This document shows positions 23,926-34,300 of a stretch of 64,000 bases of DNA, in pieces. A program made the position numbers and the translations under genes. The stretch lies in contig NZ_VMBG01000001.1 in assembly GCF_007559335.1 (NCBI RefSeq), positions 930,001 through 994,000 on the forward strand, in the 5' to 3' direction. The stretch is from Rariglobus hedericola (GTDB lineage: Bacteria > Verrucomicrobiota > Verrucomicrobiia > Opitutales > Opitutaceae). The notes under the pieces were generated by a model. The model was not told where the DNA came from. It was given only the letters and a program-made list of their open reading frames with translations, and did not search any database. The first letter of the stretch is position 1. Each line of letters opens with the position of its first letter.

Positions 23926-26481
23926 ATGACGCTCGTTACCTCCATGCATCGCTCCCAACTGCCGCGCTCCGGTCTTGCCCTCGGTGGCATCGGAACCGGG
24001 TCATTCGAAATCCGCCAGGACGGAAGTTTCCAAAATTGGAGCATTTTCAACAATAACCCCGTCTTCGCTGGCGCACCCTATCCGCACAACCCGAAGGAGA
24101 CGCTTTTCTTCAAGCTCTGGGTTCGCGTTGAAAATGAAAACCCGCGCATGGTCCTGCTTCAGATTGAGGACAGCCACAATGCCGGCGCCATTGAACGCCA
24201 GTTCCAGTATATTTTCCCCTGGCTCTCGGGGGTGGACGTCATTCGCACGACCGCCAGCTTCCCGTTTGCCGACCTCGAGTTCGAGCAAGACGGACTACCG
24301 CTTCGCGTGTCACTGCGCGCATGGTCCCCCTTCATCCCCGGCAATCTCAAGGACTCCGCCCTTCCCTTGGTGTATTTCGATTTCGAGATCAGGTCGATCG
24401 GTGATCGCCCGGTGGACGTGCAAGTGCTCGCCGTCATGCGCAACGCCGTCGCCTACGACCAGCCGCAGCGCATCTACGTCAACCGCCGTGTGCGCGACGG
24501 CGCGTTCTCCGCGGTCGTTTGCGAGGCGGAGCAGACCAATCCCTCCGCCTCCACCACCGGCGCGCTCTGCCTCGCGTCCTTCTCGGACCGGTCCACCGCC
24601 TACATGGGCTGGGAACACAATCATCCGTATTACGAACGGTGTCTTCGTGAGTATCCGATTTCCGAATACGATGACACCGCCGGTCGCAACAATGTCGACA
24701 AGGCCACCGGCGCGCGTCGCGCCGATCCGCGTTGCTTCGTGACCATTGGCACCCATGCCACGTTGCGCGACTCCAGCGACATCTTCCGACACACCTTCGC
24801 GCTCTCCTGGCACTTCCCCAACAATTATGCCAAAGGCAATCAGGCCCTCGCCGCAGGCTACCTCGAAGACGCTTCCTTTCCGGGCCACACCGGCAGCACC
24901 GCGCCCGCCGCCGCGACCACCGAAAAACGCCCTCGTCCGCTGGAGGGGCATTTCTATGCCACTCACTTTAACTCCGCGGAGTCCGTCGCCCGCTACGCCA
25001 TGCAGGAACGCGCGCGACTCCTCTCCGAATCCACCGCATTTCACCGGACGTTCTTCGACAGTTCGTTGCCGACGTTTGTTCTCGACCAGATCAACTCCCA
25101 CCTGAACACGCTGCACACCAGCACCTGGCTCACCCCCACCGGAATGTTCGGCGTCTTGGAAGGCCTTAGCCCGACTCGCTCGTTTGCCGGCATCGCCACC
25201 ACCGATGTCGCCATGTATGGTCAGATCGCCGTCAGTCTCCTCTTTCCCGAGCTCGATCGTATAACCATCGATCTCTGGACCAAATTTCAAAATCCCAACG
25301 GCTCCGTCATCCACTCGGTCTGCTGCGATTCCACCACCGCCAGTCCAAGCGAGGCCACCGGTCACCGTCTCGACATGCCGGCCCAATACGTGTTCATGGC
25401 CCTCCGTGCGGCCGTGTGGTCAGGGGATCGCCGCTACCAGGAAAAGCTCTGGCCTCACGTAAAGGCGGCGCTCGCCTACGTCCTGCGCGAACGCGACAAA
25501 AACGGCGACCACCTCCCCGACATGGAGGGCGTGATGTGCTCCTACGACAACTTTCCCATGTTCGGGGTGGCTCCCTATGTCGTCTCCCAATGGCTCGCAG
25601 CAATTGCCGCTGCCCTCATGGTGGCTCGCCGGCTCGGTGACGCCGCGTTCATCTCCGAATATGCCGCGTATTTCGACCAAGGCTGCGCCACCTTGGAAAA
25701 AACCACCTGGAACGGCCGCTACTTCAATCTCTCCTCCGACGTCCGCCCCGAAGATCCCACCGCCCATCTCGGCTGTCTCGCGGATCAAATAATCGGTGAC
25801 GGCGTGATACGTCAGCTCGGGCTCCCTTCGATTATCGATCCTGCAAAGACGACGACCGCCCTGCGCACGATCCTTGAGATGAATTACAAAGCCGACCAGG
25901 GCCTGCGCAACTGCCAGTGGCCCGGCGACACCTTCCTTCACGAAGTCACTTCCAACTGCTGGGTCGATCAGGCCAACACGTGCTGGACCGGCGTCGAACT
26001 CAACTTCGCCGCCCAGCTCTACTACGCCGGGTTTAACGAAAGCGCCGAGGAGATAATCCGCAACGTCGATGTCCGCCACCGCCGCTGGGGCATGTATTGG
26101 GATCACCAAGAGTTCGGCGGCCATTACTTCCGGCCGCTCTCCGCGCTCGCAATTCCGAATGCATATCTGGGTCTATCCTACGACGGAGAAACCCTTCGCA
26201 TCGCGCCCGCGCGACCGCTTCCCATCGGCCGCTGGTGTGCGCTCTTGCCCGGTGCCACCGCGACCCTGTTCAAAACTCATGACGGCGTCCGCCTTGAGTT
26301 CAGGATCGGCTCGGTGCCTCTGACTTGTCTCGAGTTCGCCTGCGGTTCCTCCGGCACGCCTTCGCTCCGTGGGACCGAAGTCCGCCCTCTTGCTCACACC
26401 TCGGAAAATGAAGTCTGCCGCCTGATGTTCGTCCCGGGCACACGGCTCGCGGCGGGTGCCGTGATCGAGATCACATCCTGA
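23926..26481 (+). CDS. GH116-family glycoside hydrolase (GBA2-like)
   Basis: This 851-residue protein has the N-terminal beta-sandwich of non-lysosomal glucosylceramidase-like enzymes (GLALGGIGTGSFEIRQDGSF, WSIFNNNPVF) and a C-terminal (alpha/alpha)6 barrel. The segment SYDNFPMFGVAPYVVSQW at about residue 540 corresponds to the family's catalytic acid Asp motif. GH116 enzymes hydrolyse beta-glucosides, beta-xylosides and related substrates. There is no signal peptide, so it probably acts on imported oligosaccharides. It lies between an esterase and a sugar symporter. Confidence 0.87.
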   Translation: MTLVTSMHRSQLPRSGLALGGIGTGSFEIRQDGSFQNWSIFNNNPVFAGAPYPHNPKETLFFKLWVRVENENPRMVLLQIEDSHNAGAIERQFQYIFPWLSGVDVIRTTASFPFADLEFEQDGLPLRVSLRAWSPFIPGNLKDSALPLVYFDFEIRSIGDRPVDVQVLAVMRNAVAYDQPQRIYVNRRVRDGAFSAVVCEAEQTNPSASTTGALCLASFSDRSTAYMGWEHNHPYYERCLREYPISEYDDTAGRNNVDKATGARRADPRCFVTIGTHATLRDSSDIFRHTFALSWHFPNNYAKGNQALAAGYLEDASFPGHTGSTAPAAATTEKRPRPLEGHFYATHFNSAESVARYAMQERARLLSESTAFHRTFFDSSLPTFVLDQINSHLNTLHTSTWLTPTGMFGVLEGLSPTRSFAGIATTDVAMYGQIAVSLLFPELDRITIDLWTKFQNPNGSVIHSVCCDSTTASPSEATGHRLDMPAQYVFMALRAAVWSGDRRYQEKLWPHVKAALAYVLRERDKNGDHLPDMEGVMCSYDNFPMFGVAPYVVSQWLAAIAAALMVARRLGDAAFISEYAAYFDQGCATLEKTTWNGRYFNLSSDVRPEDPTAHLGCLADQIIGDGVIRQLGLPSIIDPAKTTTALRTILEMNYKADQGLRNCQWPGDTFLHEVTSNCWVDQANTCWTGVELNFAAQLYYAGFNESAEEIIRNVDVRHRRWGMYWDHQEFGGHYFRPLSALAIPNAYLGLSYDGETLRIAPARPLPIGRWCALLPGATATLFKTHDGVRLEFRIGSVPLTCLEFACGSSGTPSLRGTEVRPLAHTSENEVCRLMFVPGTRLAAGAVIEITS

Positions 26482-26510
26482 ACGCGGTGTTGCAGACCGG
26501 TGCGTCCTGC

Positions 26511-26538
26511 CGGTTTCGGGACCGATCCCTAAACCGGC
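26511..26538. promoter_or_regulatory. Operator-like palindrome (site 2) in an extended 28-bp dyad
   Basis: The core GGGACCGATCCC (26518-26529) is nested in a near-perfect 28-bp palindrome whose outer arms are CCGGTTT and AAACCGG. It lies 63 or 81 bp upstream of the two possible symporter starts. Confidence 0.7.
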
Positions 26539-26592
26539 GGATTGTGCGCCCGAGAAAGGCTTGGACACTGTTTCTTTCGCCTGCGTCCCGGC

Positions 26593-28281
26593 ATGGCCGT
26601 TACCCTCCCCATGTCCACTCCCGCCCCCGTCCCCGCCGCATCGTCTTCCTTGCCGGAAGCCGATGCCTCGCGCAAAGAGATCATTTATTACTCGTTGGGA
26701 AGCCTGGAGGGTGGTCTCTCCGGATACTTCTTCAATTCGCTCAGCACGCTGATGATCGTCGCGCTGGGCATGAACCCGGTGCTGCTAGGCCTGATCCTCG
26801 CCATCCGGACCTTCTGGGACGGTTTCATCGATCCTTTCATCGCGCAGATGAGCGACAAGACCCGCACCCGTTGGGGTCGTCGCCGACCTTACATCTTTGT
26901 GGGTGGTTTTGGACGCCTGGCCCTGCTGGTCGGCATCTACCTGCTGTTTCCTCAAAACGGTCACATCAAGTCGAACGCCGAGTTCAAATCCGAGCAGACC
27001 ACTCATCAACAAGCGGCCCAAGCCGCCGCTGCCGTGCCTCCGGCCCCGCCGGCTGCGGAATCCTCGGTCGCCGCTTCCGTCGAGACGCCCCCGCCCGAGG
27101 CAAAACCCGCCGCACCGGCCGTCAAAAAACCCAACCCGGGCATGATCGAAAGCATCCGCCTCGGCATCGTCGCGTTTGGATCCGACGAAAACGCCTACCA
27201 TCGCCAGGTCGCCATCTATCTGCTCGTCGCGGGTCTCTTGGTCGCGACCATCGGCAGTCTCAGCGACACCGCCTACTACGCGTTGGGCATCGAGCTTTGC
27301 CCGTCCTACGACGGTCGCACCCGCGTCGTCACCTATCGGTCGATCGTCCAGAAGGCAGCCGCGCTGATCAACCCGTGGATACTTCCGTTCTGCTTTCTCC
27401 CGATCTTTACCAACATCATCCAAGGACTCACTTGGTATGCCCTCGCCTGCTGCGTCATCAGCGGCCCCCTGCTTTGGCTCATGCTGAAAAACAGCCGTGA
27501 GCGCGTCGTCATCACCAACACCAAGACCGGTCCCAGCTTCTTCAAGTCCATCTGGCTCACGACCCGCAACGTCCACTTCCTGAAGATTCTTTTTCTCTAC
27601 GTCTTCATCGGCCTCACCAACGGCATCTTTGTCCAGCTCGGCACGTTCCTCACCATTTACTGGGTGTTCCAAGGCGACGCCCTCGCCGGCACCACCCTCA
27701 GCGGCTACGCGTCCACCCTCGCAACCGTCCTGGCCTTCATAGCGCTCCCCGCGGTCAACTGGGCCTGCCGTCGCCTGCAAAAACACCGCGCCCTGCGTTT
27801 CGCCCTCATTTGGATGAGCGTCGGCACCGCCTTGAAATGGATCCTCGTCGATCCGGCGTATCCCTATCTGCAATTAATCCTGCCCTTCTTCTTCTCCATC
27901 GGCATCAGCAGCGTTTACACGATCCTGCCGTCCCTGATGGCGGACGTGACCGACATCGACGAACTGCAAACCGGCGCGCGCCGCGAAGGCATGTTCGGCG
28001 CCGTGATGTCGTTCATGACGAAACTCCTTGGCACCTTGCAGCCCTTGATCGCCGGAACCGTTCTCGTTCTCGCCGGATTCGACGTGGGACTCGGCGCCCA
28101 CCAAACCGCCGAGACCATCATGAACATGCGCCTGATGTTCTCCATCGTGCCCGCCGGCCTGCTGCTTCTCGCCCTCGTCGCCCTTTGGCGCTATCCGCTC
28201 ACCCGCGAATACATGGTCGAAGTGAAGGCAAAGCTTCAGGCACGCCGCGCCTTGGCTGCGGCCGCCAGCGTGACTCATTGA
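26593..28281 (+). CDS. GPH-family (sugar:cation) MFS symporter
   Basis: The protein of 562 residues (556 if the ATG at 26611 is used) has about twelve membrane helices. The GPH signature is clear: FWDGFIDPFIAQMSDKTRT then RWGRRRPYIFVGG. Members carry glycosides, pentoses and hexuronides with Na+ or H+. Unusually, a loop after the third helix is enlarged by about 60 residues of Ala/Pro-rich sequence. It lies between the GH116 and GH78 genes, each with its own upstream palindrome, so it is a strong candidate for import of the products of the extracellular enzymes. Confidence 0.9.
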   Translation: MAVTLPMSTPAPVPAASSSLPEADASRKEIIYYSLGSLEGGLSGYFFNSLSTLMIVALGMNPVLLGLILAIRTFWDGFIDPFIAQMSDKTRTRWGRRRPYIFVGGFGRLALLVGIYLLFPQNGHIKSNAEFKSEQTTHQQAAQAAAAVPPAPPAAESSVAASVETPPPEAKPAAPAVKKPNPGMIESIRLGIVAFGSDENAYHRQVAIYLLVAGLLVATIGSLSDTAYYALGIELCPSYDGRTRVVTYRSIVQKAAALINPWILPFCFLPIFTNIIQGLTWYALACCVISGPLLWLMLKNSRERVVITNTKTGPSFFKSIWLTTRNVHFLKILFLYVFIGLTNGIFVQLGTFLTIYWVFQGDALAGTTLSGYASTLATVLAFIALPAVNWACRRLQKHRALRFALIWMSVGTALKWILVDPAYPYLQLILPFFFSIGISSVYTILPSLMADVTDIDELQTGARREGMFGAVMSFMTKLLGTLQPLIAGTVLVLAGFDVGLGAHQTAETIMNMRLMFSIVPAGLLLLALVALWRYPLTREYMVEVKAKLQARRALAAAASVTH

Positions 28282-28354
28282 GCCGCCGGCCTTTCCTCGC
28301 CGGTCAAATACGCCCGCTTCCACGTGCCGTGGTCGAAACATCCATGCGCGTTTC

Positions 28355-28366
28355 GGGACCGTTCCC
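28355..28366. promoter_or_regulatory. Operator-like palindrome GGGACCGTTCCC (site 3)
   Basis: It matches the GGGAC-NN-GTCCC pattern with one change, in the context TTTCGGGACCGTTCCCGC, 99 bp upstream of the GH78 start at 28466. Confidence 0.65.
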
Positions 28367-28465
28367 GCAGCAGGCCCATTGCGGAGTGATTTGCCTGTCT
28401 CACGCTTATTCCTGTTCCGCAGGCCCCTGACGCTTTCCTCGTCTCGGCTCCGACGGTCCGCACTT

Positions 28466-31246
28466 ATGTCGAAGTTTCTCGAATATCCCGCCGCGCTTCG
28501 CACCGCCTCCCCCTTCTCACAGGCGGCGTATTGCTGGGTCGCCAATTTCCCCCCGGGCCGCAACCAATTCGTAAGCTTTGAGCGACGCTTCAGGATCTCC
28601 ACGCGGGGAGCGGCCACGTTGCATCTTTTTGCGGATACGCGCTACCGCCTGTTCATCAATGAACGCTTTGTCGCGTATGGTCCCGGACGTTTTATCACCA
28701 CTCACCCCGAGTTCGATACCTATGCGCTCGGCGACTACCTTCAGCCCGGGGAGAATCTCATCCGCGTGGAGGTTAATTATTACGGCTGCCCCTCCTTCCA
28801 GACCATGCCCGATGGGCTGCCCGGTTTCATTGCCGACGGAGGCACCGCCGATGGCCAAGAAACGTTTGAGACTCCTGGCGAATGGCTCTCACGCATCCAT
28901 CGTGCATGGAGTTCGGACGCACCTCATTTTAGTTTCGCCCAAAATCCCTCCGAAATTTGTGACACCCGGGTTTTGGCGGCCGAACTCTCGAACGAAGAGC
29001 TGCTACCGGTTGTCCCGCTCGGACCCGCGTCCACCCCATGGGGAAAACTCGTCCCCCGCAGCGCTCCCTATCCCGACTACATGCTCCGCCGCCCCAAAAA
29101 CCTGCTGGTCGCCGGTCCTTTGATGCAGACAGAGCGTTGGGGCCTGCAATTGCTCCATCCGGCTTTTTCCCGCAAGGACCGATCCACCCATCCCCGCTAC
29201 GTTGCCTTCATCACATGGATCCATTCTTACGAAGAACAAATCGCGACGATGGATTGTTTCTGGTCCGAACTCTTTCTCAACGGGCAGCCGCTCGAGCTTA
29301 GAGAGCCCGGCATGTTGGGTAATCACCGTGAAGCGACCCTCTCGCTTCGCAAGGGATGGAACTTTCTTGCCGGCAATGTCGAACTCCTCACGAGCCATTG
29401 GCCGCTCCTGCTTGGTTTTCCCTCCTGTGCGCAGATTTCGTTGCATGCGAAACCGGATCTCTCCTGTGACGAAGCCTTCGGCCTTTCGCCAATTCTGACC
29501 GCCCGCTTCGTCGCGTCTTGCCCGTCCGGGCCGGGAGCTTTCCGGGCGATCCCGGGATGGAGCAACGCGCGGAACGATCTCCTTTCGGTGACCCCTGCGC
29601 GCCTAGTCGCCTGGGACCAGCCCGCCCCCTCCGCCGTGCAGCGCGACATCCCCATCGGACGCTTCGCCGAGGTCGCAAGCATCACGGCACGCGCGGCGGT
29701 CTGGTCCTTCGATTTCGCGTTGGAGTATTATGGCCATGCGCTCATCGAGGTGGAGGCGCCCGCCGGCACAATTCTCGATATCGCCTATGATGACTGGCGG
29801 CGCGTCGACGGGTGCGTGAACCTGTATCACTCCAACCCCTACACCGATACGACGGATCGCTTCATCCTTCGTGGAGGGCGCCAGCAGGTGGAGGTGCTTA
29901 ATCCGCGCGGGGGGATTTTTCTCCAAGTCATCCTGCGTGCCCCTGTCACGACCGGTGCCACGCACCTTGCGGTTCACAACGTCGGCATCCGTCGCCGCAC
30001 GACCATCAACACGCTGGCGGGCGACTTCAGATGCGGTCACGAGGTTCTTGACTGGACCTGGCGCACCTCGATCCAGACCCTACAGGCCTCCACCGACGAA
30101 GCCTATGCCGATTGCCCTTGGCGCGAACGCGGCAGTTACATCGGCGATACCCTCGTCAACCTGCACCTCCACCGGCTTGTCTCCGCCGATCTGTCCGTGG
30201 CACGACGGACGCTTTCCCTGTTTGGAAATACCCAGCGCCCCGACGGTCTCGTGATGAGCTGCGCACCGTCGTGGCTCGATCACGATCACGGTGACTTTTC
30301 TTTGATCTGGGTTCAGGCGGTCCGCGATTTTTGGGCTCTCACGGGTGACCTCGCCTTTGCGGCCACCCAATGGCCCGTCATTGAACGCATCCTGAACAGT
30401 CCTGCTTGGAAGCCCGATGCTGACAACCTTTGGAGCGCCACTGATCGCCACATTTTCATGGACTGGGGAGCGCTCCATTCCGAACGCGTCGGTCCGGCCA
30501 ACACCTACCTCAACATCATGCGCGTCGCCGCCCATCGGGCCGCGGCCGAACTGGCGGGCGTCTTGAACCTGCCATCTGCGGTGTTGCGCCACGGACGTGA
30601 AGCCGCCGCGGTTTCACGAACTCTCTCCCTTCGTCTTTGGGACGATAAAGAAGGGAGTTTTTTTGCCAGCCGCGGCGCCACCACCCCCGCGATCCACGCC
30701 AATGTCATGGCTCTTCGCCATGGCATCGGGCCGGCCGATCGGATTCTCGCCTACCTCGAGCCGAAGCTGCGTGCCAACTTCACCGTCGGTTGCGGATCCG
30801 CACACCACAATGGTTTCGTTGAACTCTATTTTTTCCACTACCTGCTTCCCGCCCTCGCCCTACATTCGCGCTACGATCTGGCAGAATCATTGATCGAGGA
30901 GACCTACGGGTTTCTTAAATCGCTTGGCTATCAAACCCTCGTCGAATGCTTCCATCGTGCTTCTCAACGCAAGGGAAGTTGCTGCCATAGCTGGAGCGGC
31001 TCGCCTGCCGTGTATGCAAGCACGTTTATCCTCGGCCTTCGTCAGACCCAACCCGGGAAACCCGATGCGTTCACGCTTGATCCCGTGTCGTCGGCTCACC
31101 ATTCCGCGCAAGGAGTGCTGCCGCACACACGCGGCTCGATTCGTCTTCGCTGGGAACGACGCGGCGATCGCATTCACGCCCGGGCCACACTTCCTCCAGG
31201 GGTAACACTTGCGCCCGCAGCGCATGTCGATCTGACCATCGACTGA
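28466..31246 (+). CDS. GH78-type alpha-L-rhamnosidase
   Basis: From the ATG at 28466 (MSKFLEYPAALRTASPFSQ) the protein has 926 residues. The N-terminal beta domains contain ADTRYRLFINERFVAYGPG, typical of bacterial alpha-L-rhamnosidases. The (alpha/alpha)6 catalytic domain carries ADCPWRERGSYIGDTLVN, which corresponds to the family motif with the general-acid Glu. It releases terminal rhamnose from plant or algal glycans or glycosides. No signal peptide is visible, so it is probably cytosolic and coupled to the symporter upstream. Confidence 0.87.
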   Translation: MSKFLEYPAALRTASPFSQAAYCWVANFPPGRNQFVSFERRFRISTRGAATLHLFADTRYRLFINERFVAYGPGRFITTHPEFDTYALGDYLQPGENLIRVEVNYYGCPSFQTMPDGLPGFIADGGTADGQETFETPGEWLSRIHRAWSSDAPHFSFAQNPSEICDTRVLAAELSNEELLPVVPLGPASTPWGKLVPRSAPYPDYMLRRPKNLLVAGPLMQTERWGLQLLHPAFSRKDRSTHPRYVAFITWIHSYEEQIATMDCFWSELFLNGQPLELREPGMLGNHREATLSLRKGWNFLAGNVELLTSHWPLLLGFPSCAQISLHAKPDLSCDEAFGLSPILTARFVASCPSGPGAFRAIPGWSNARNDLLSVTPARLVAWDQPAPSAVQRDIPIGRFAEVASITARAAVWSFDFALEYYGHALIEVEAPAGTILDIAYDDWRRVDGCVNLYHSNPYTDTTDRFILRGGRQQVEVLNPRGGIFLQVILRAPVTTGATHLAVHNVGIRRRTTINTLAGDFRCGHEVLDWTWRTSIQTLQASTDEAYADCPWRERGSYIGDTLVNLHLHRLVSADLSVARRTLSLFGNTQRPDGLVMSCAPSWLDHDHGDFSLIWVQAVRDFWALTGDLAFAATQWPVIERILNSPAWKPDADNLWSATDRHIFMDWGALHSERVGPANTYLNIMRVAAHRAAAELAGVLNLPSAVLRHGREAAAVSRTLSLRLWDDKEGSFFASRGATTPAIHANVMALRHGIGPADRILAYLEPKLRANFTVGCGSAHHNGFVELYFFHYLLPALALHSRYDLAESLIEETYGFLKSLGYQTLVECFHRASQRKGSCCHSWSGSPAVYASTFILGLRQTQPGKPDAFTLDPVSSAHHSAQGVLPHTRGSIRLRWERRGDRIHARATLPPGVTLAPAAHVDLTID

Positions 31247-31270
31247 ACTCTAGACATCTTTGCACTTATC

Positions 31271-31282
31271 GGGACTGGTCCC
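31271..31282. promoter_or_regulatory. Operator-like palindrome GGGACTGGTCCC (site 4)
   Basis: The context TCGGGACTGGTCCCGA is a 16-bp dyad, 90 bp upstream of the start at 31373. A further half-like phrase TTCGGGTCCG follows at 31286. Confidence 0.7.
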
Positions 31283-31372
31283 GATTCGGGTCCGTTGAAG
31301 CCCACGGGGAATGGACAACTCTTTCCGTGCTTCAGTTTTCCATTCCGCCCCGCCGCAGAACCCCGCTTCCCC

Positions 31373-34300
31373 ATGGCCGTCCTTGCCCAGTCCTTGCTTG
31401 TGCGCTTCCTCGCAGCCTCGCTGCTCATCGCCAGCAGCGGGCTCTCTCTTCTTTCGCCAGTCTCCGCCGCTACTTGGCCCCCGGCCGCCAGTTCATACGA
31501 CCAAGCCGTGCCGATGGAAGCGACCGTGACGGACGTTCCGCCGTCCATAGCCCTGAAATTTTCGCGCGCGGGAGCCTACACGATCTATCGTAAAGCCGCC
31601 AACGTCACCACGTGGGGTGCGGCGCTGGCCACTTTGCCTGCCAATTCGACGTCCTGGACCGACACCGCCGTGAGCACGGGTGTGCTCTACGAATACAAAG
31701 CCGTGCTCTCCGGAGCCAACACAGGAGTTTATTGGTCAAACAGCGCGCCGGTGGGCCACATCCTCAGCGGCATCAAAGTCGATGAGACCCAGCCGCGCGG
31801 ACGCGTCGTCCTCGTGGTCACGAGCGATGTGCAAGCCGCCCTTCCAACCGAACTCGCCCAATTCAAATCCGACTTCGTGGCCGATGGCTGGACCGTTCAC
31901 GAGATCTCCTGCACGCGCGTCGCCAAGTATGACGCGTATGGCGTCGACACCAATGGCGATGGTGTGGCCGACAGCGGTTTCCCCGCCGACCACATCGCCC
32001 TCCGCAACCAGATCATCGCGCTCTACAACGCGTATCCGGGCGAAGTTAAAAATGTCATCATCCTAGGGCGCGCCCCCGTCGCGCGCACCGGCATCGCCGG
32101 TATCAATCCCGACGGACATGGTGATCGTTGCACGCTCTCCGCCGACGCCTATTACGCCGATGTGAATGGCACTTGGACCGACACCGGCAACAATTTTGCC
32201 AACACCACCAACAGTATCAATAGACCGGGTGACAACCGGTTTGATCCGATCAACACTACTCAGACTGGACCCGTGGAGATGGGATTCGGCCGCATCGACC
32301 TGTCGAATAGCATCGTCTTCGAATACGCCGCCCTTCGCACCTATCTCCAGAAGCTGCATCGCTACAAAACGGCCAGCGCCGATTTTCAACCCGGCCGCAA
32401 GATCGCGATCCGCGACGGATATTCCAACGTTGACGAGACCGGCTGGTCCACCGGGCCCGCCGTTTCTGGATTGGTCAACGTGGATGCATTTAATCGGACC
32501 GATCTGCCTCTACCCGTTTCCGGTAATGATGCCGACCAAGCCTACTCGGCTCTCCATGGCCCCTATTTGTTTTACTTTAAAGGCGATGGCGCGCCGGCTT
32601 TCTCGCCCGGCGGCAAGGCAGTGTTCGTGACCGGTATGCAGAGTAATTGGGGCTATTGGTGGGAGACCCAAAACGCCATGCAGACGCAGCTCAGCGAGGA
32701 CAATTTCACGCTCAGCGTAACTTGGAGTATCTGGGGCGTCCGTTATTTTTATCACCGCATGGCGATGGGATTGGATGCCGGTGACATGATGCGCATGAGC
32801 ATCAACAACACTTCGCCCGTGACCGGAACCTACCAATGGGCCACCGACACATATGGCAACGGAGATTACTCCGGCTCGCTCTTCATGTCGCACATGGGCG
32901 ATCCCACGCTTCGTCTATTCATGTTTGAACCGCCTTCCGATCTCGCGATCCGCAAGAACAACAATGCCCCCTTGCTGACATGGTCCGCTTCTCCCGCCAC
33001 GGGCGTCATCGGCTATCATGTTTATCGAGCTTCGACCGCCGCCGGGCCATTTGTGCGCATCACATCCTCTCCTGTCGCCGCCACCCAATTTGTGGATTCA
33101 ACCACAGCCACGGGCCCGGTGAGTTACATGGTCCGCGCCGTGCGCCTCGAAACCTCCGCCTCGGGCAGTTTCTACAACGCCAGCCTCGGTGCAGTCAGCT
33201 CAATCGATTTTGATGCGACACCCGCTGCGCTGCAGGTCCCAGGGACCACATTGCCTGACGCCCGCTGCGCCCAGGCTTATTCCGTCGCTCTTCCGGTGAC
33301 GGGCGGAATCCCCGCCTACACGTGGACGCTCATCAGCGGCACCCTGCCGCAAGGCCTCACGCTCATCAGCAATGGCACGATTTCCGGCACACCCGTGCGC
33401 CAGGAAACCACCACTTTTATCGTCCGGGTCACCGATCTCGTCAACGTCTCTGCCGACCAGACCTACACCATCAACACGCTCTCCGAGCAGACGCTCGTGG
33501 TGCCGGCCACCATCAGCGCAGCCACCGTCTCCACATCCACCGGCACCAACTACAGTGGGTCCGACTCATTCCTCGTGAATAATCAGCGAGATGCCTACGT
33601 CCGCTTTGATCTGTCCACCGTGCCTTCCCGCAATGTGTATCTCCGTGCCCGGTTACGGCTCTTTGCTTCGCCGAGCACGGCCAATGGATATCCGTTTCTG
33701 GAAGCGGCGCTGCTCAGTGACAGCGACGATACGATGGCCGAAAACACGATCACCTACAGCCACTCTCCCGCCGTCAACGATGCCTTCATCACAGTCAGGA
33801 CCGATACCCTTCCAACTCCCGGCGGGTATGTGGACATCGATGTGACGCCCCTTTTCCAAGAGACCCTCGCCAACGATCCCGCCCGTATTCTTGGACTGAA
33901 AATCTTCACCAAGACTGCGAACCAATCGCTCACGGTCGGTAGCCGACGCGCATTTGGCGATAACCAGGTGAGGCTCATCCTAGACGTCACCGACGCGCCC
34001 AAGATCACGATGACCAGCCCCGCCTCCGGGGCGGCATTCGCCCGCCCCGGCACGGGCTTGCAACTCCAGGCAAATATTAGCCCACTTTCGCCACGCACCG
34101 CCTCGCTTACTTGGTCGCAGGTGGCCGGCCCTGGCACGATCACTCTGGGCACCCCCGCCGCAGCGACGACCACGGCCACCTTTTCCACCCAAGGCGACTA
34201 CACGCTCCGGCTTTATGCGGACGACGGCACATTGCGCTCGTCACGAGATATCGTCGTGCGCGTCTTCGATTCGACAGTGAAGGGACCGGTGTCCGGCCTG

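Noticed and set aside
24310-25386. 358-residue minus-strand frame opposite the GH116 gene
   Set aside because: Antisense shadow; the plus-strand enzyme is well supported.
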